Positions 1-6,662 of a stretch of DNA of 13,136 nt are shown piece after piece. The stretch covers positions 1-13,136 of the forward strand of contig JAEWLQ010000047.1 of NCBI GenBank assembly GCA_023457495.1. The letters are read 5' to 3'. This DNA comes from Pseudomonadota bacterium (GTDB lineage: Bacteria > Pseudomonadota > Gammaproteobacteria > Steroidobacterales > Steroidobacteraceae). Within the stretch, counting starts at the first letter, position 1, and the number at the start of each line of letters is the position of its first letter. The notes under the pieces are model-generated. The model had not been told where the DNA came from. It was given only the letters and a program-made list of their open reading frames with translations, and ran no database searches. A program made the position numbers and the translations under genes.

Positions 1-47
1 CCATCAACCCCGACTGCGAGTATTCAGCGGCCGGCGAGACGATCCGC
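1..47. other. Unassigned window edge
   Basis: This is the stretch downstream of the stop codon of the DUF1080 gene. I see no terminator-like hairpin with a T-tract. One plus-strand frame is open from the window edge to about position 233, but beyond base 48 it is antisense to the DUF1080 gene, so a real convergent gene end cannot be argued from this sequence. Confidence 0.3.
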
Positions 48-1529
48 TCAGAGCTTGCGCAGCCAGATGTTACGGAAGCGGACGAGGTGGCCGTGGTCCT
101 GCAGGCGCAGCGGCGCATCACCGTGCGCGTAGTAGAACGGCGCGCCAATGTAGGTGGTCCCGCCCTTCAGCGACACGTTGTTCTGCACCAGCACGCCGTT
201 GTGCAGCACGGTGATGCGCGCCGGGCTCACCAGTGATCCGTCCGCGTTGAAACGCGGCGCGGTGAAGATGATGTCGTAGACGTTCCAGTTCTCGGCCGGC
301 CGCGTCGCGTTCACGAGCGGCGGGAACTGCTTGTAGATAGAGCCCACCATGCCGTTCACGTAGGTGGGATTCGTGAAGTTGTCGAGCACCTGCACTTCGT
401 AGATGTCCTGCAGGAACACGCCGCTGTTGGCGCGGTCCTGGTCCACCTTGTCGGGCGGCAGCTCGGGCGAGACCCACTCGATGTGCAGCTGCTGGTCGCC
501 GAAACCCGCCTTCGTCTGGATGTCGCCGGTGCCGGGCGCGACGACCAGTTCGCCGTTGACGATGTTCCAGCGCGCCGGCGATGCGTCCTTCGCGCTCTGC
601 CACGCGTCGAGGTTCTTGCCGTCGAACAGGATGATGGCGTCGGACGGCGGCGCGCCGGGCGCCGCTCCCGGCGTCACCTTCGCGGGCACGGGGAACCACA
701 CCTCCGTCGCCTTCGGCGGCGGCGGCAGGTCGTCGTCGCGGGTCAGCGGACGGATGGCGATGTTGCGGTAGAAGATCTCGGCGCTTTCGGCCTGCAACGC
801 GATGCGGCCGTGATCGAGCTTGACCCAGGAATTGCTCGCCGCGTCCCAGGACTTGAGGTCGCTGACGCGCATGTTCACGACGCCGTTGACGATGTGCGTC
901 GCGCGATCGCCGCGCACGATGATCTCGAGCTTGTTCCAGCCCGGGTATTCGTTCACGCGGCCATGGCGCACGCGTTCGAACTTGCCGTCGTTGCCGACGG
1001 TCAAGCCGACGCCGCCGTTCTCCGGCAGCGTGTAGCGCTTGGTCTTCGGGTCTATGAAGCTCGACGCGCGCGCCGATATCGCCCACAGGTCGCCCGTGTC
1101 CCCTTCCTGGATCTGCGATTCGATCGAGGCCGGCCAGTCGTCCGGACGGTCGCGGTACACGTGGTAGAGCAATCCCGCGTCGCGCACGTGATTCGCGCGC
1201 GGCGCGAATTTCTTTTCGCCCCATTTGTATTCGAGGCTGAGCCGGTAGTCGCGGTGCTCGGTGTTGGTCACGAGCACGACATTGGGTTGCTCGCTGCCGG
1301 CGGACTGCGTGGGATACGCATGGATCGCGCCGTCGGCCACGCGGAAGTAACTCGCGGGCGGCGGCGCGTTGTCGGCCGTCTTGGACGCATAGCTGGCGGT
1401 CCAGCCGTTGAGGTTCTTGCCGTTGAAGAGCGGCTTCCAGGCCGGCGAATCGCTACCCGCGGCGCCGAACGCGGTCCCCGCGACAAACAGGCCCAACACC
1501 GCCGTGGCGGCGGTCGAAATACGCAGCAT
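48..1529 (-). CDS. Secreted protein with two DUF1080 (3-keto-disaccharide hydrolase-like) domains
   Basis: A 493-residue exported protein. Residues 1-22 form a signal peptide (MLRIS, hydrophobic core, AFG before a likely cut near 22/23). Two DUF1080 copies follow: residues about 31-262 open with PLFNGKNLNGW, and residues about 299-492 open with ILFDGKNLDAW. A proline-rich linker (about 263-297) separates them. Each copy ends with a typical strand, FYRNIAIRPL and VRFRNIWLRKL. The family has a concanavalin/LamG-like beta-sandwich and is named for 3-keto-disaccharide hydrolases; many members are secreted sugar-degrading or sugar-binding proteins. The substrate here is unknown. The ATG at 1529 is preceded by a G-run Shine-Dalgarno (GGGGGG, 6 bases before ATG) that lies inside a predicted hairpin. 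The gene follows tRNA-Lys by 55 bases and is not part of the conserved tol-que neighbourhood, so it may be a separately acquired or separately regulated unit. The family call is firm; the function is tentative. Confidence 0.85.
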   Translation of the reverse strand: MLRISTAATAVLGLFVAGTAFGAAGSDSPAWKPLFNGKNLNGWTASYASKTADNAPPPASYFRVADGAIHAYPTQSAGSEQPNVVLVTNTEHRDYRLSLEYKWGEKKFAPRANHVRDAGLLYHVYRDRPDDWPASIESQIQEGDTGDLWAISARASSFIDPKTKRYTLPENGGVGLTVGNDGKFERVRHGRVNEYPGWNKLEIIVRGDRATHIVNGVVNMRVSDLKSWDAASNSWVKLDHGRIALQAESAEIFYRNIAIRPLTRDDDLPPPPKATEVWFPVPAKVTPGAAPGAPPSDAIILFDGKNLDAWQSAKDASPARWNIVNGELVVAPGTGDIQTKAGFGDQQLHIEWVSPELPPDKVDQDRANSGVFLQDIYEVQVLDNFTNPTYVNGMVGSIYKQFPPLVNATRPAENWNVYDIIFTAPRFNADGSLVSPARITVLHNGVLVQNNVSLKGGTTYIGAPFYYAHGDAPLRLQDHGHLVRFRNIWLRKL

Positions 1530-1535
1530 GCTGTT

Positions 1536-1559
1536 CCCCCCGATGAGAAGTTCGGGGAG
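1536..1559 (-). promoter_or_regulatory. Hairpin covering the DUF1080 gene ribosome-binding site
   Basis: On the minus strand CCCCGA (1557-1552) can pair with TCGGGG (1543-1538) across an 8-base loop. A T-G and a C-G pair extend the stem into the full G-run, giving about 8 pairs. The G-run is the only Shine-Dalgarno candidate for the ATG at 1529, so the fold would hide it. The same hairpin lies downstream of the tRNA, but it lacks a T-tract, so it is not a standard intrinsic terminator. The base pairing is read directly; the regulatory role is inferred. Confidence 0.4.
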
Positions 1560-1584
1560 TTTATCGCGGGTCCTGGACGGGATG

Positions 1585-1659
1585 TGGTGGGTTGGGTGGG
1601 GATCGAACCCACGACCACCGCCTTAAAAGGGCGCTGCTCTACCGCTGAGCTACCAACCC
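1585..1659 (-). tRNA. tRNA-Lys (anticodon UUU)
   Basis: A 75-base cloverleaf including an encoded 3' CCA. The acceptor stem is GGGTTGG with CCAACCC. The D stem is GCTC/GAGC with loop AGCGGTA. The anticodon loop is CTTTTAA, giving anticodon TTT. The T arm is GTGGG-TTCGATC-CCCAC, the discriminator base is A, and the variable loop is TGGTC. This arm pattern matches bacterial tRNA-Lys. The anticodon stem reads GCGCC/GGCGG, so its outermost pair (27-43) is G opposite G, while the other four pairs are Watson-Crick. The gene starts 18 bases after the queC stop with no visible terminator or promoter between, so it is probably processed from the queC transcript at least in part. A tRNA-Lys after queC is also the arrangement I recall in Pseudomonas. 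Confidence 0.96.
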
Positions 1660-1677
1660 CCGGGAAGGGCGCGCAGT

Positions 1678-2349
1678 CTACACATACCGTGTCGGATCGG
1701 CGACCCCCGCGGCCGCGAAGCCCTCGCGGCGCAGGCGGCAGGAGTCGCAGCGGCCGCAGGCGCGCCCGGAGGCATCCGCCTGGTAGCAGGAGACGGTGAG
1801 TCCGAAGTCAACGCCGTTATCGATGCCGGTGCGCACGATTTGCGCCTTGCTCATCGCGATGAGAGGCGCCCGGATGACCACGGTGCCGCCCTCCACGCCC
1901 GCCTTGGTCGCAAGCTTCGCGAGGTTCGCGAACGCCGCGATGAACTCGGGGCGGCAGTCGGGATAACCGGAATAGTCCACCGCGTTCACGCCGATGTGGA
2001 TCTCCTCGGCCTCGAGCACCTCGGCCCACGCGAGCGCGAGCGACAGCATGATGGTGTTGCGTGCCGGAACGTACGTGACGGGAATGCCCGTCGTGGGCGC
2101 GGTGGGCACCGCGACCGCATGATCCGTCAGCGCGGACCCACCGATGCCCGCGAGATCAACCTGCATGATGCGATGCTCGCGCGCACCGAGCGCGCGGGCG
2201 ATCGCGGTGGCCGCGTCGAGCTCCGCCTGGTGGCGCTGGCCATAGGACACCGACAGCGCATAACACTCGAGCCCGGCCGAACGCGCCAGCGCCAGGACCG
2301 TGGCGGAATCGAGTCCGCCCGAAAGCAATACGACCGCGCGTTTCATCAT
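1678..2349 (-). CDS. queC: 7-cyano-7-deazaguanine (preQ0) synthase QueC
   Basis: A 223-residue cytoplasmic enzyme. It converts 7-carboxy-7-deazaguanine to preQ0 using ATP and ammonia, on the route to queuosine in tRNA. The N-terminal PP-loop SGGLDS (residues 10-15) binds and adenylates. The family zinc site is complete: Cys188, Cys198, Cys201 and Cys204 (SCYQ, then CGRCDSC). Length is usual for the family. Two ATG codons lie in tandem (2349 and 2346); a weak GGA sits about 8 bases upstream of the first. The gene follows queE by 21 bases and precedes tRNA-Lys by 18. queD and queF are not in this window. The TAG stop is at 1680-1678. Identity is secure. Confidence 0.96.
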   Translation of the reverse strand: MMKRAVVLLSGGLDSATVLALARSAGLECYALSVSYGQRHQAELDAATAIARALGAREHRIMQVDLAGIGGSALTDHAVAVPTAPTTGIPVTYVPARNTIMLSLALAWAEVLEAEEIHIGVNAVDYSGYPDCRPEFIAAFANLAKLATKAGVEGGTVVIRAPLIAMSKAQIVRTGIDNGVDFGLTVSCYQADASGRACGRCDSCRLRREGFAAAGVADPTRYV

Positions 2350-2370
2350 CGGTAGTCCAATTTCTGCCCG

Positions 2371-3054
2371 TTACTTTCCGGGAGTGTTGCCCCAGAGGAT
2401 CTTGTGGAGCTGGAGCTGGAAGCGGACGGGGGCGCGGTCCGCGAGGATCCAGTCGGCCAGCTGGCGTGCGGGCAACTGATCGGCGCTGGGGCTGAAGAGC
2501 ACGGTGCAGCGGGTAGTGAGACCGAGCTCGGCAACCTTGGCGCGGCTCCAGTCGTAGTCCGCGCGATCGCAGATCACGAACTTGATCTGCTCCTCGGGAC
2601 GCAGCAGCGCGAGCTCCTCGTAACGATTGCGATGCTCCTCCCCCGAACCCGGGGTCTTCACGTCGACCACGCGGATCACGCGCGGATCGACGCCGCGGAG
2701 CGGCATGGCGCCGCTGGTTTCGAGGGACACGCGGTAACCCGCATTGCACAGGCCTTCGAGCAAGGGAAGACAGTTCTTCTGCGCCAGCGGCTCGCCGCCG
2801 GTGACACACACGTGACGCGTCGAAAAGCCGGCCACCGTCGCGAGGATTTCATCGAGCGTGCGCCACTCGCCGCCGTGGAACGCATACGCCGTGTCGCAGT
2901 ACTGGCAGCGCAGCGGACAACCGGTGAGCCGCACGAAGACGGTGGGGAAGCCGACGGTGTCGGCCTCCCCTTGCAACGAATGAAAAATCTCCGTGATCTT
3001 CAGGCGGCGCGCGGTCGCGCCACCCGACTCGACGGATTCCGTTTCACCGGACAC
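2371..3054 (-). CDS. queE: 7-carboxy-7-deazaguanine synthase QueE (radical SAM)
   Basis: A 227-residue radical-SAM enzyme. It contracts the ring of 6-carboxytetrahydropterin to 7-carboxy-7-deazaguanine, the step before QueC. The iron-sulfur site is CPLRCQYC (Cys46, Cys50, Cys53, the CX3CX2C spacing). SLQGE (residues 26-30) and a VTGGEPL motif, typical of SAM and substrate binding, are also present. The start codon is GTG at 3054, overlapping the 3' end of cpoB by 11 bases. No later in-frame ATG or GTG precedes the conserved LKITEIF block, so this start is preferred, although the Shine-Dalgarno is poor. The overlap suggests coupling to cpoB translation. The N-terminus is about ten residues longer than I would expect from relatives. 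Confidence 0.95.
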   Translation of the reverse strand: MSGETESVESGGATARRLKITEIFHSLQGEADTVGFPTVFVRLTGCPLRCQYCDTAYAFHGGEWRTLDEILATVAGFSTRHVCVTGGEPLAQKNCLPLLEGLCNAGYRVSLETSGAMPLRGVDPRVIRVVDVKTPGSGEEHRNRYEELALLRPEEQIKFVICDRADYDWSRAKVAELGLTTRCTVLFSPSADQLPARQLADWILADRAPVRFQLQLHKILWGNTPGK

Positions 3055-3799
3055 CTTGCAGTCGCTTCAAGCGCTCCGTGGCAAGTTGCGCCGCTTCCGT
3101 TCCCGGATATCGGCGCGCGACGTCTTCCAGCGTATTGCGCGCGTCGGCATTGCGGCCGAGCGCCGCCTGCGTGAACCCGATCTTGACCAGCGCATCCGGC
3201 GCCTTGCGCGAGTCCGGCCAACCCACGGTGACCTTCTCGAACGCCGCGATGGCACTCGGGTACTCGCGCGTGACGTAGTACGCCTCGCCTAACCAGTACT
3301 GCGCATTGCTCGCGAGCGGGCTGTCCGGGTATGTCGCGACGAAACCCTTGAACCCGCTGATGGCCTTCGGATAGTCCGAGGACTTGAGCGCGTTGAACGC
3401 CGCGTCATAACTCGCCTGCTCGGCTTGCGCCGATCCGCCCGCGCCGGGCGAGGCGGCCGGGGGCGCCGACGCGGAACCCTGCCCGACCCCGCCCAGCGTT
3501 TCGAGCGCGGCGATACGCCGGTCGAGATCGCCATAGAGGTTGCGGGTCTGCGTCTTGCCACCCTCGCTCTGGTTCTGCAGCAGCTCGACCTCGCCCCGGA
3601 TCGCGCGCAGGTCAGCCTGCAACGCGTCGATGCGTTGCGCGAGCTCGAGCAGGCTCTGATTCGTCAGCACTCGTTCGATGCGCTGCACGCGGTTGTCGAG
3701 ATCGTTCATGCGGATCTGCACCGGATCGTCCTCCGGCGCGACCGCGCAGCCGACCAGCACGGACGCCGCGGCGATGGCGAGCAGTCGATGAGCGTTCAT
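3044..3799 (-). CDS. cpoB: Cell division coordinator CpoB (YbgF), probably lipidated here
   Basis: A 251-residue periplasmic protein that couples Tol-Pal energisation to PBP1B peptidoglycan synthesis at the septum. Residues 1-18 form a signal sequence ending in LVGC, a lipobox with Cys18 as the first mature residue. Residues about 26-100 form the heptad-rich YbgF-type coiled coil that trimerises. An Ala/Gly/Pro/Ser linker (about 103-128) follows, then three TPR-like repeats from about 129 to 247 (FNALKSSDYPKAI; YWLGEAYYVTREY; KIGFTQAALGRNADA). The family is usually a soluble periplasmic protein, so the lipobox is unusual. The start is the ATG at 3799. Its Shine-Dalgarno TAGGAG is 5 bases upstream and contains the TAG stop of pal. 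The 3' end overlaps queE. Confidence 0.93.
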   Translation of the reverse strand: MNAHRLLAIAAASVLVGCAVAPEDDPVQIRMNDLDNRVQRIERVLTNQSLLELAQRIDALQADLRAIRGEVELLQNQSEGGKTQTRNLYGDLDRRIAALETLGGVGQGSASAPPAASPGAGGSAQAEQASYDAAFNALKSSDYPKAISGFKGFVATYPDSPLASNAQYWLGEAYYVTREYPSAIAAFEKVTVGWPDSRKAPDALVKIGFTQAALGRNADARNTLEDVARRYPGTEAAQLATERLKRLQGVR

Positions 3800-3807
3800 C
3801 CTTGCTC

Positions 3808-4326
3808 CTATCTGACGTAGATGATTTCCACGCGACGGTTCTGGGCATACGCCTGCTCGTCGCTGCCGGCGGCCGCCGGGCGTTCCTCGCCGTAGCTCAC
3901 GGTCGACAGCTGCACCTCGGAGACGCCCTGCAGCAGCAGCGCGCGGCGCACGGCCTGGCCGCGGCGTTCGCCGAGACCGATGTTGTACTCGCGCGAGCCG
4001 CGCTCGTCGGCGTGTCCTTCGAGCCGCACCTTCTGCGTGGGATTCGAGGCGAGGTAGCGCGCATGCGCGGCCACCACGGACTGCGAATCGGAGCGGATGT
4101 CGGCGCGATCGAAGTCGAAGTAGATGATGCGCTTCGACAGGAGCTCACCGGACGGGCCGGGAGCATCCGTGACTCCGGCGCCGGCGTCATCGACGCCGCT
4201 CGTGTCCGCGGTGGTCTGCTGCTGCGGCGGCGGTTCCGGCACCGTTTCGGGTTTGGATCCACAGGCCGTGAACAACAGCAGTGAAGCGACGAATGCGGTG
4301 GCGGTAGCGAGGTTTTTCATTTGCAT
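3808..4326 (-). CDS. pal: Peptidoglycan-associated lipoprotein Pal
   Basis: A 172-residue outer-membrane lipoprotein that binds peptidoglycan and TolB and constricts the outer membrane during division. Signal residues 1-21 end in FTAC, with Cys22 as the lipidation site; Phe at -3 is less common than Leu. A Pro/Gln/Thr-rich tether (about 27-62) leads into an OmpA-like domain (about 66-171). The domain has IYFDFDRADI, GHADERGSREYNIGL and RRVEIIY, the residues that hold the diaminopimelate of peptidoglycan. The first ATG (4326) is chosen over the ATG two codons later because AGGAA stands 8 bases before it. tolB ends 62 bases upstream, the widest gap between neighbours from ruvC to the tRNA, so pal may also have its own promoter. 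Confidence 0.96.
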   Translation of the reverse strand: MQMKNLATATAFVASLLLFTACGSKPETVPEPPPQQQTTADTSGVDDAGAGVTDAPGPSGELLSKRIIYFDFDRADIRSDSQSVVAAHARYLASNPTQKVRLEGHADERGSREYNIGLGERRGQAVRRALLLQGVSEVQLSTVSYGEERPAAAGSDEQAYAQNRRVEIIYVR

Positions 4327-4351
4327 GTCTTGGTTCCTGGGAAATGCCTTC

Positions 4352-4369
4352 TGGATGATGGTGGATGAT
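4352..4369. repeat. Short direct repeat between tolB and pal
   Basis: TGGATGAT occurs twice, at 4352-4359 and 4362-4369, with a period of 10 bases, about one helical turn. It lies in the 62-base tolB-pal gap. It could be an operator pair for an internal pal promoter or simply chance; no clear -10/-35 pair accompanies it. Confidence 0.4.
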
Positions 4370-4388
4370 TCGGAGTCCGTCGCGGGCC

Positions 4389-5687
4389 TCAGGGCAGGAA
4401 CGGACCCCAGACGGGTTCACGCACTTCGCCCGCGTCGGCCTGCAGCCGCGACGATGTCTGCCCGTCTATCGAAATCGTTTGCAGCACGCCCCGTCCGCCA
4501 TCGCGTCCGCCGAGGATCAGCATCGCGCCGTTCGGCGCGAAACTCGGACTTTCGTCCTGGCGGCCATGCGACAGGATCTGCATCGTGCCGGAGGCGAGGT
4601 CCTGCACGCCGATGCGATACGCGCCCTGATCGAGCGTCAGCACCGCGATCTGCTTGCCGTCCGGCGACACGCGCGGCCGGGCGTTGTAGGAACCCGTGAA
4701 CGTGACGCGCCGCGGACGCTCCGACGAACCCACGGCCAGGCGATAGACCTGCGGATTGCCCGAGCGGTCCGACGTGAAGTAGATGGTCGACCCGTCGGGC
4801 GAGAACATCGCCTCGGTGTCGATCCCGGCATCGTCGGTGAGCCGCGTGAGCTGCTGCGTGGTCAGGTCGAGTAGATAGATGTCGAGGTTGCCGTTGCTGC
4901 CCGACAGCGTCAGTGCGAGCTTCTTGCCGTCCGGCGACCAGGCGGGAGCGCCGTTGATGCCGGCGCGCGCCGACACCATGCTGCGCTTGCCCGTGCTCAC
5001 CTCCTGCACGTACACCGCGGAGACACGCCGCTCGAAGGAAACGTACGCGAGCATGCGGCCATCCGCCGACCAGGCGGGGGACATCAGCGGGTATTGTGAG
5101 TTGAGGACGACCCGCGGATTCTCGCCATCCGCATCGGCGACGATGAGCTGGTATTTCTGGTTCGGCGGCCTGCCGTCCACCGACACGTACGCGATGCGCG
5201 TCGCGAACGCACCGCGCACGCCGAGGATCTTCTCGTACACGGCGTCGGCGACGCGATGCGCGCCATTGCGCAGGTTGCTCGGCTTCACCGTCCATTTCTG
5301 TCCCAGCAGCCGCTGCCCGGTGAGAACGTTGACGAGCTCGGCGTCGATGGCGATGTCACCGTTCGCGAGCGCCGTCAGCCGACCGACGACGACGTAGTCG
5401 TTGCGCTGCTGCTTCCAGCCCGCGACGTCGACTTCGGACGCCGTGGTCGGCGTCGTGAGCATGTCGGTGCGCGCCATGGCCTTGAAGCGCCCGCTGCTCT
5501 CGAGGTCGCGTTGCACGATCGCGGCGACGTCCACCCCACCGTCGGCGGGGACCGCGCGCGCGAACGGCACGACGGCGATCGGGATCGGGTCGGTCACGCC
5601 CTGCGTGATGGTGAGCTTGAGCTGTGCGAACGCGGTGTTCGCGAGCCCGAACGTGGCGAGCAACAGGTAAGCAGCGAGTTTTTTCAT
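4389..5687 (-). CDS. tolB: Tol-Pal periplasmic beta-propeller protein TolB
   Basis: A 432-residue periplasmic protein that bridges TolA and Pal. The signal peptide is residues 1-21 (MKKLAAYLLL... AFA), with mature Gln22. The N-terminal alpha/beta domain spans about 22-160. The six-bladed propeller follows; its repeats are visible as PAWSADG (204-210), PAWSPDG (248-254), AMFSPDG (293-299), PRVSPDG (338-344) and PSFAPNG (381-387). The protein ends in the family-typical WGPFLP. An in-frame TTG at 5708 would extend the protein by 7 residues into tolA, but the ATG at 5687 gives a clean MKK signal peptide and leaves a 4-base gap after the tolA stop, so I use it. No strong Shine-Dalgarno is visible, consistent with translational coupling to tolA. 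Confidence 0.96.
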   Translation of the reverse strand: MKKLAAYLLLATFGLANTAFAQLKLTITQGVTDPIPIAVVPFARAVPADGGVDVAAIVQRDLESSGRFKAMARTDMLTTPTTASEVDVAGWKQQRNDYVVVGRLTALANGDIAIDAELVNVLTGQRLLGQKWTVKPSNLRNGAHRVADAVYEKILGVRGAFATRIAYVSVDGRPPNQKYQLIVADADGENPRVVLNSQYPLMSPAWSADGRMLAYVSFERRVSAVYVQEVSTGKRSMVSARAGINGAPAWSPDGKKLALTLSGSNGNLDIYLLDLTTQQLTRLTDDAGIDTEAMFSPDGSTIYFTSDRSGNPQVYRLAVGSSERPRRVTFTGSYNARPRVSPDGKQIAVLTLDQGAYRIGVQDLASGTMQILSHGRQDESPSFAPNGAMLILGGRDGGRGVLQTISIDGQTSSRLQADAGEVREPVWGPFLP

Positions 5688-5691
5688 GCGT

Positions 5692-6648
5692 TCAGTCTTG
5701 CGGGGCAAATGTCAGCTCCAGATTGCGCTCGAACAGTGCCGGGTCCGGCGGTGGCGGCAGCGGCGATGCGCGGTACACCGCGGCTTCGACCGACTCGCGC
5801 AGCGCCGGGTCCGGGATGCTGCAACTCAGCACGCGGACGGAGGTCACTTCTCCGCCCGGGACCTGCGAAACCGCAACCTTACACTCGATGCCCGCTCTTG
5901 CCGAGGGTGGGCGGATCCACGCGCGGGTGATGCGCGCGACGATCTGGTTGTACCAGCTGATGGCCTGCGGGCTGTTGCGCATCGCGCTCCTGCGCTCTTC
6001 GGCCTCGAGGCTGCTGCGCAATTCGGCTTCACGCGCGAGCCGCGCCTTTTCCTCGGCGGCCTTCTTCGCGGCGGCCGCCTCCTCCGCGCGCTTTTTCTCG
6101 AGCGCCTTTTTCTCGGCGGCGGCCTTCTCGGCGGCGGCCTTCTCGGCGGCGGCCTTTTCCGCGGCCGCTTTCGCCGCGGCCCGCTTCTGCGCCTCGAGGC
6201 GCTCGGCTTCCTTCTTCTCGGCGTCGAGCCGCGCCTGCTCCTGCGCGCGCTCCTGTTCCTGCTTCTCGGCTTCCAGCCGTTCCTGCTCGCGCTTCTCGGC
6301 GTCGAGCTTTTCCTGCTCTTCCTGTTTCTGTCTTTCGATCTCGGCCGGATCGGGTTCGGGCGGAGTCTCGGGCTCCACGGGCGTCGGCTCGGGTTCCGGT
6401 ACCGGCTCGGGCACCGGCTCCGGCTCGGCTTGCGGCTCGGGAATGGGCGGCGCGTCGGGGATCGGCTTCAGGTTCAGCGCGCGCTCGTCGACCACCGAGC
6501 CCTCGACCGCCAGCGTCTCCGGCGGCGGCGGCTCGTGTTTCCAGGTGAACCAGCCATACACCGCCGCGACGACGATGGCCGAGTGCAGCAGCACCGACAG
6601 CGCGATCGCACGCGCCCGGCCGGGTTTCGGTGATTTCTGCGGCGGCAT
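5692..6648 (-). CDS. tolA: Tol-Pal inner-membrane spanning protein TolA
   Basis: A 318-residue protein, shorter than the roughly 420 residues of E. coli TolA. It has a short cytoplasmic tail, then one membrane helix (about 14-35, containing SVLLHS, typical of the TolA/TonB class that meets TolQ-TolR). A Pro/Glu-rich stretch (about 66-101, EPEPVPEP-type) follows, then a long charged Ala/Glu/Lys helix (about 103-222) and the C-terminal domain III (about 225-318). Domain III has WYNQIVARITRAWIRPP, GGEVTSVRVLSC and DPALFERNLELTF. Cys256 and Cys276 probably form the conserved disulfide. The EPEP stretch resembles TonB, but domain III and the neighbours settle TolA. ATG at 6648, 14 bases after tolR, with only a weak Shine-Dalgarno. 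Confidence 0.95.
   Translation of the reverse strand: MPPQKSPKPGRARAIALSVLLHSAIVVAAVYGWFTWKHEPPPPETLAVEGSVVDERALNLKPIPDAPPIPEPQAEPEPVPEPVPEPEPTPVEPETPPEPDPAEIERQKQEEQEKLDAEKREQERLEAEKQEQERAQEQARLDAEKKEAERLEAQKRAAAKAAAEKAAAEKAAAEKAAAEKKALEKKRAEEAAAAKKAAEEKARLAREAELRSSLEAEERRSAMRNSPQAISWYNQIVARITRAWIRPPSARAGIECKVAVSQVPGGEVTSVRVLSCSIPDPALRESVEAAVYRASPLPPPPDPALFERNLELTFAPQD
6109..6168 (-). repeat. Four tandem 15-base repeats coding AAAEK in TolA
   Basis: Residues 161-180 of TolA are four AAAEK units. At DNA level the two central 15-mers (6124-6138 and 6139-6153) are identical, and the outer two differ by a few bases. This is a slippage-prone tract inside the helical domain; each unit gained or lost keeps frame and changes helix length by five residues. 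Confidence 0.9.
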
Positions 6649-6662
6649 CGAGCGTCAGGGAC

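Noticed and set aside
1585..1659. tRNA-Lys 3' end as an integration site for a mobile island
   Set aside because: No integrase, no repeated copy of the tRNA 3' end and no transposon genes are visible in the window; only one atypical neighbour gene follows.
483..1799. Long plus-strand open frame of 438 codons
   Set aside because: It is antisense to the DUF1080 gene and runs through the tRNA. Its product is Arg/Ala/Val-rich with no recognisable domain, a normal by-product of high G+C coding sequence.
1680..3060. preQ1 riboswitch for the queuosine genes
   Set aside because: queE overlaps cpoB and queC follows after 21 bases, which leaves no leader long enough to hold one.
5686..6633. Plus-strand frames with Ser/Ala/Phe- or Leu/Arg/Gly-rich repeats opposite tolA
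   Set aside because: They are antisense copies of the EPEP and AAAEK repeats of TolA; the low complexity is fully explained by that gene.
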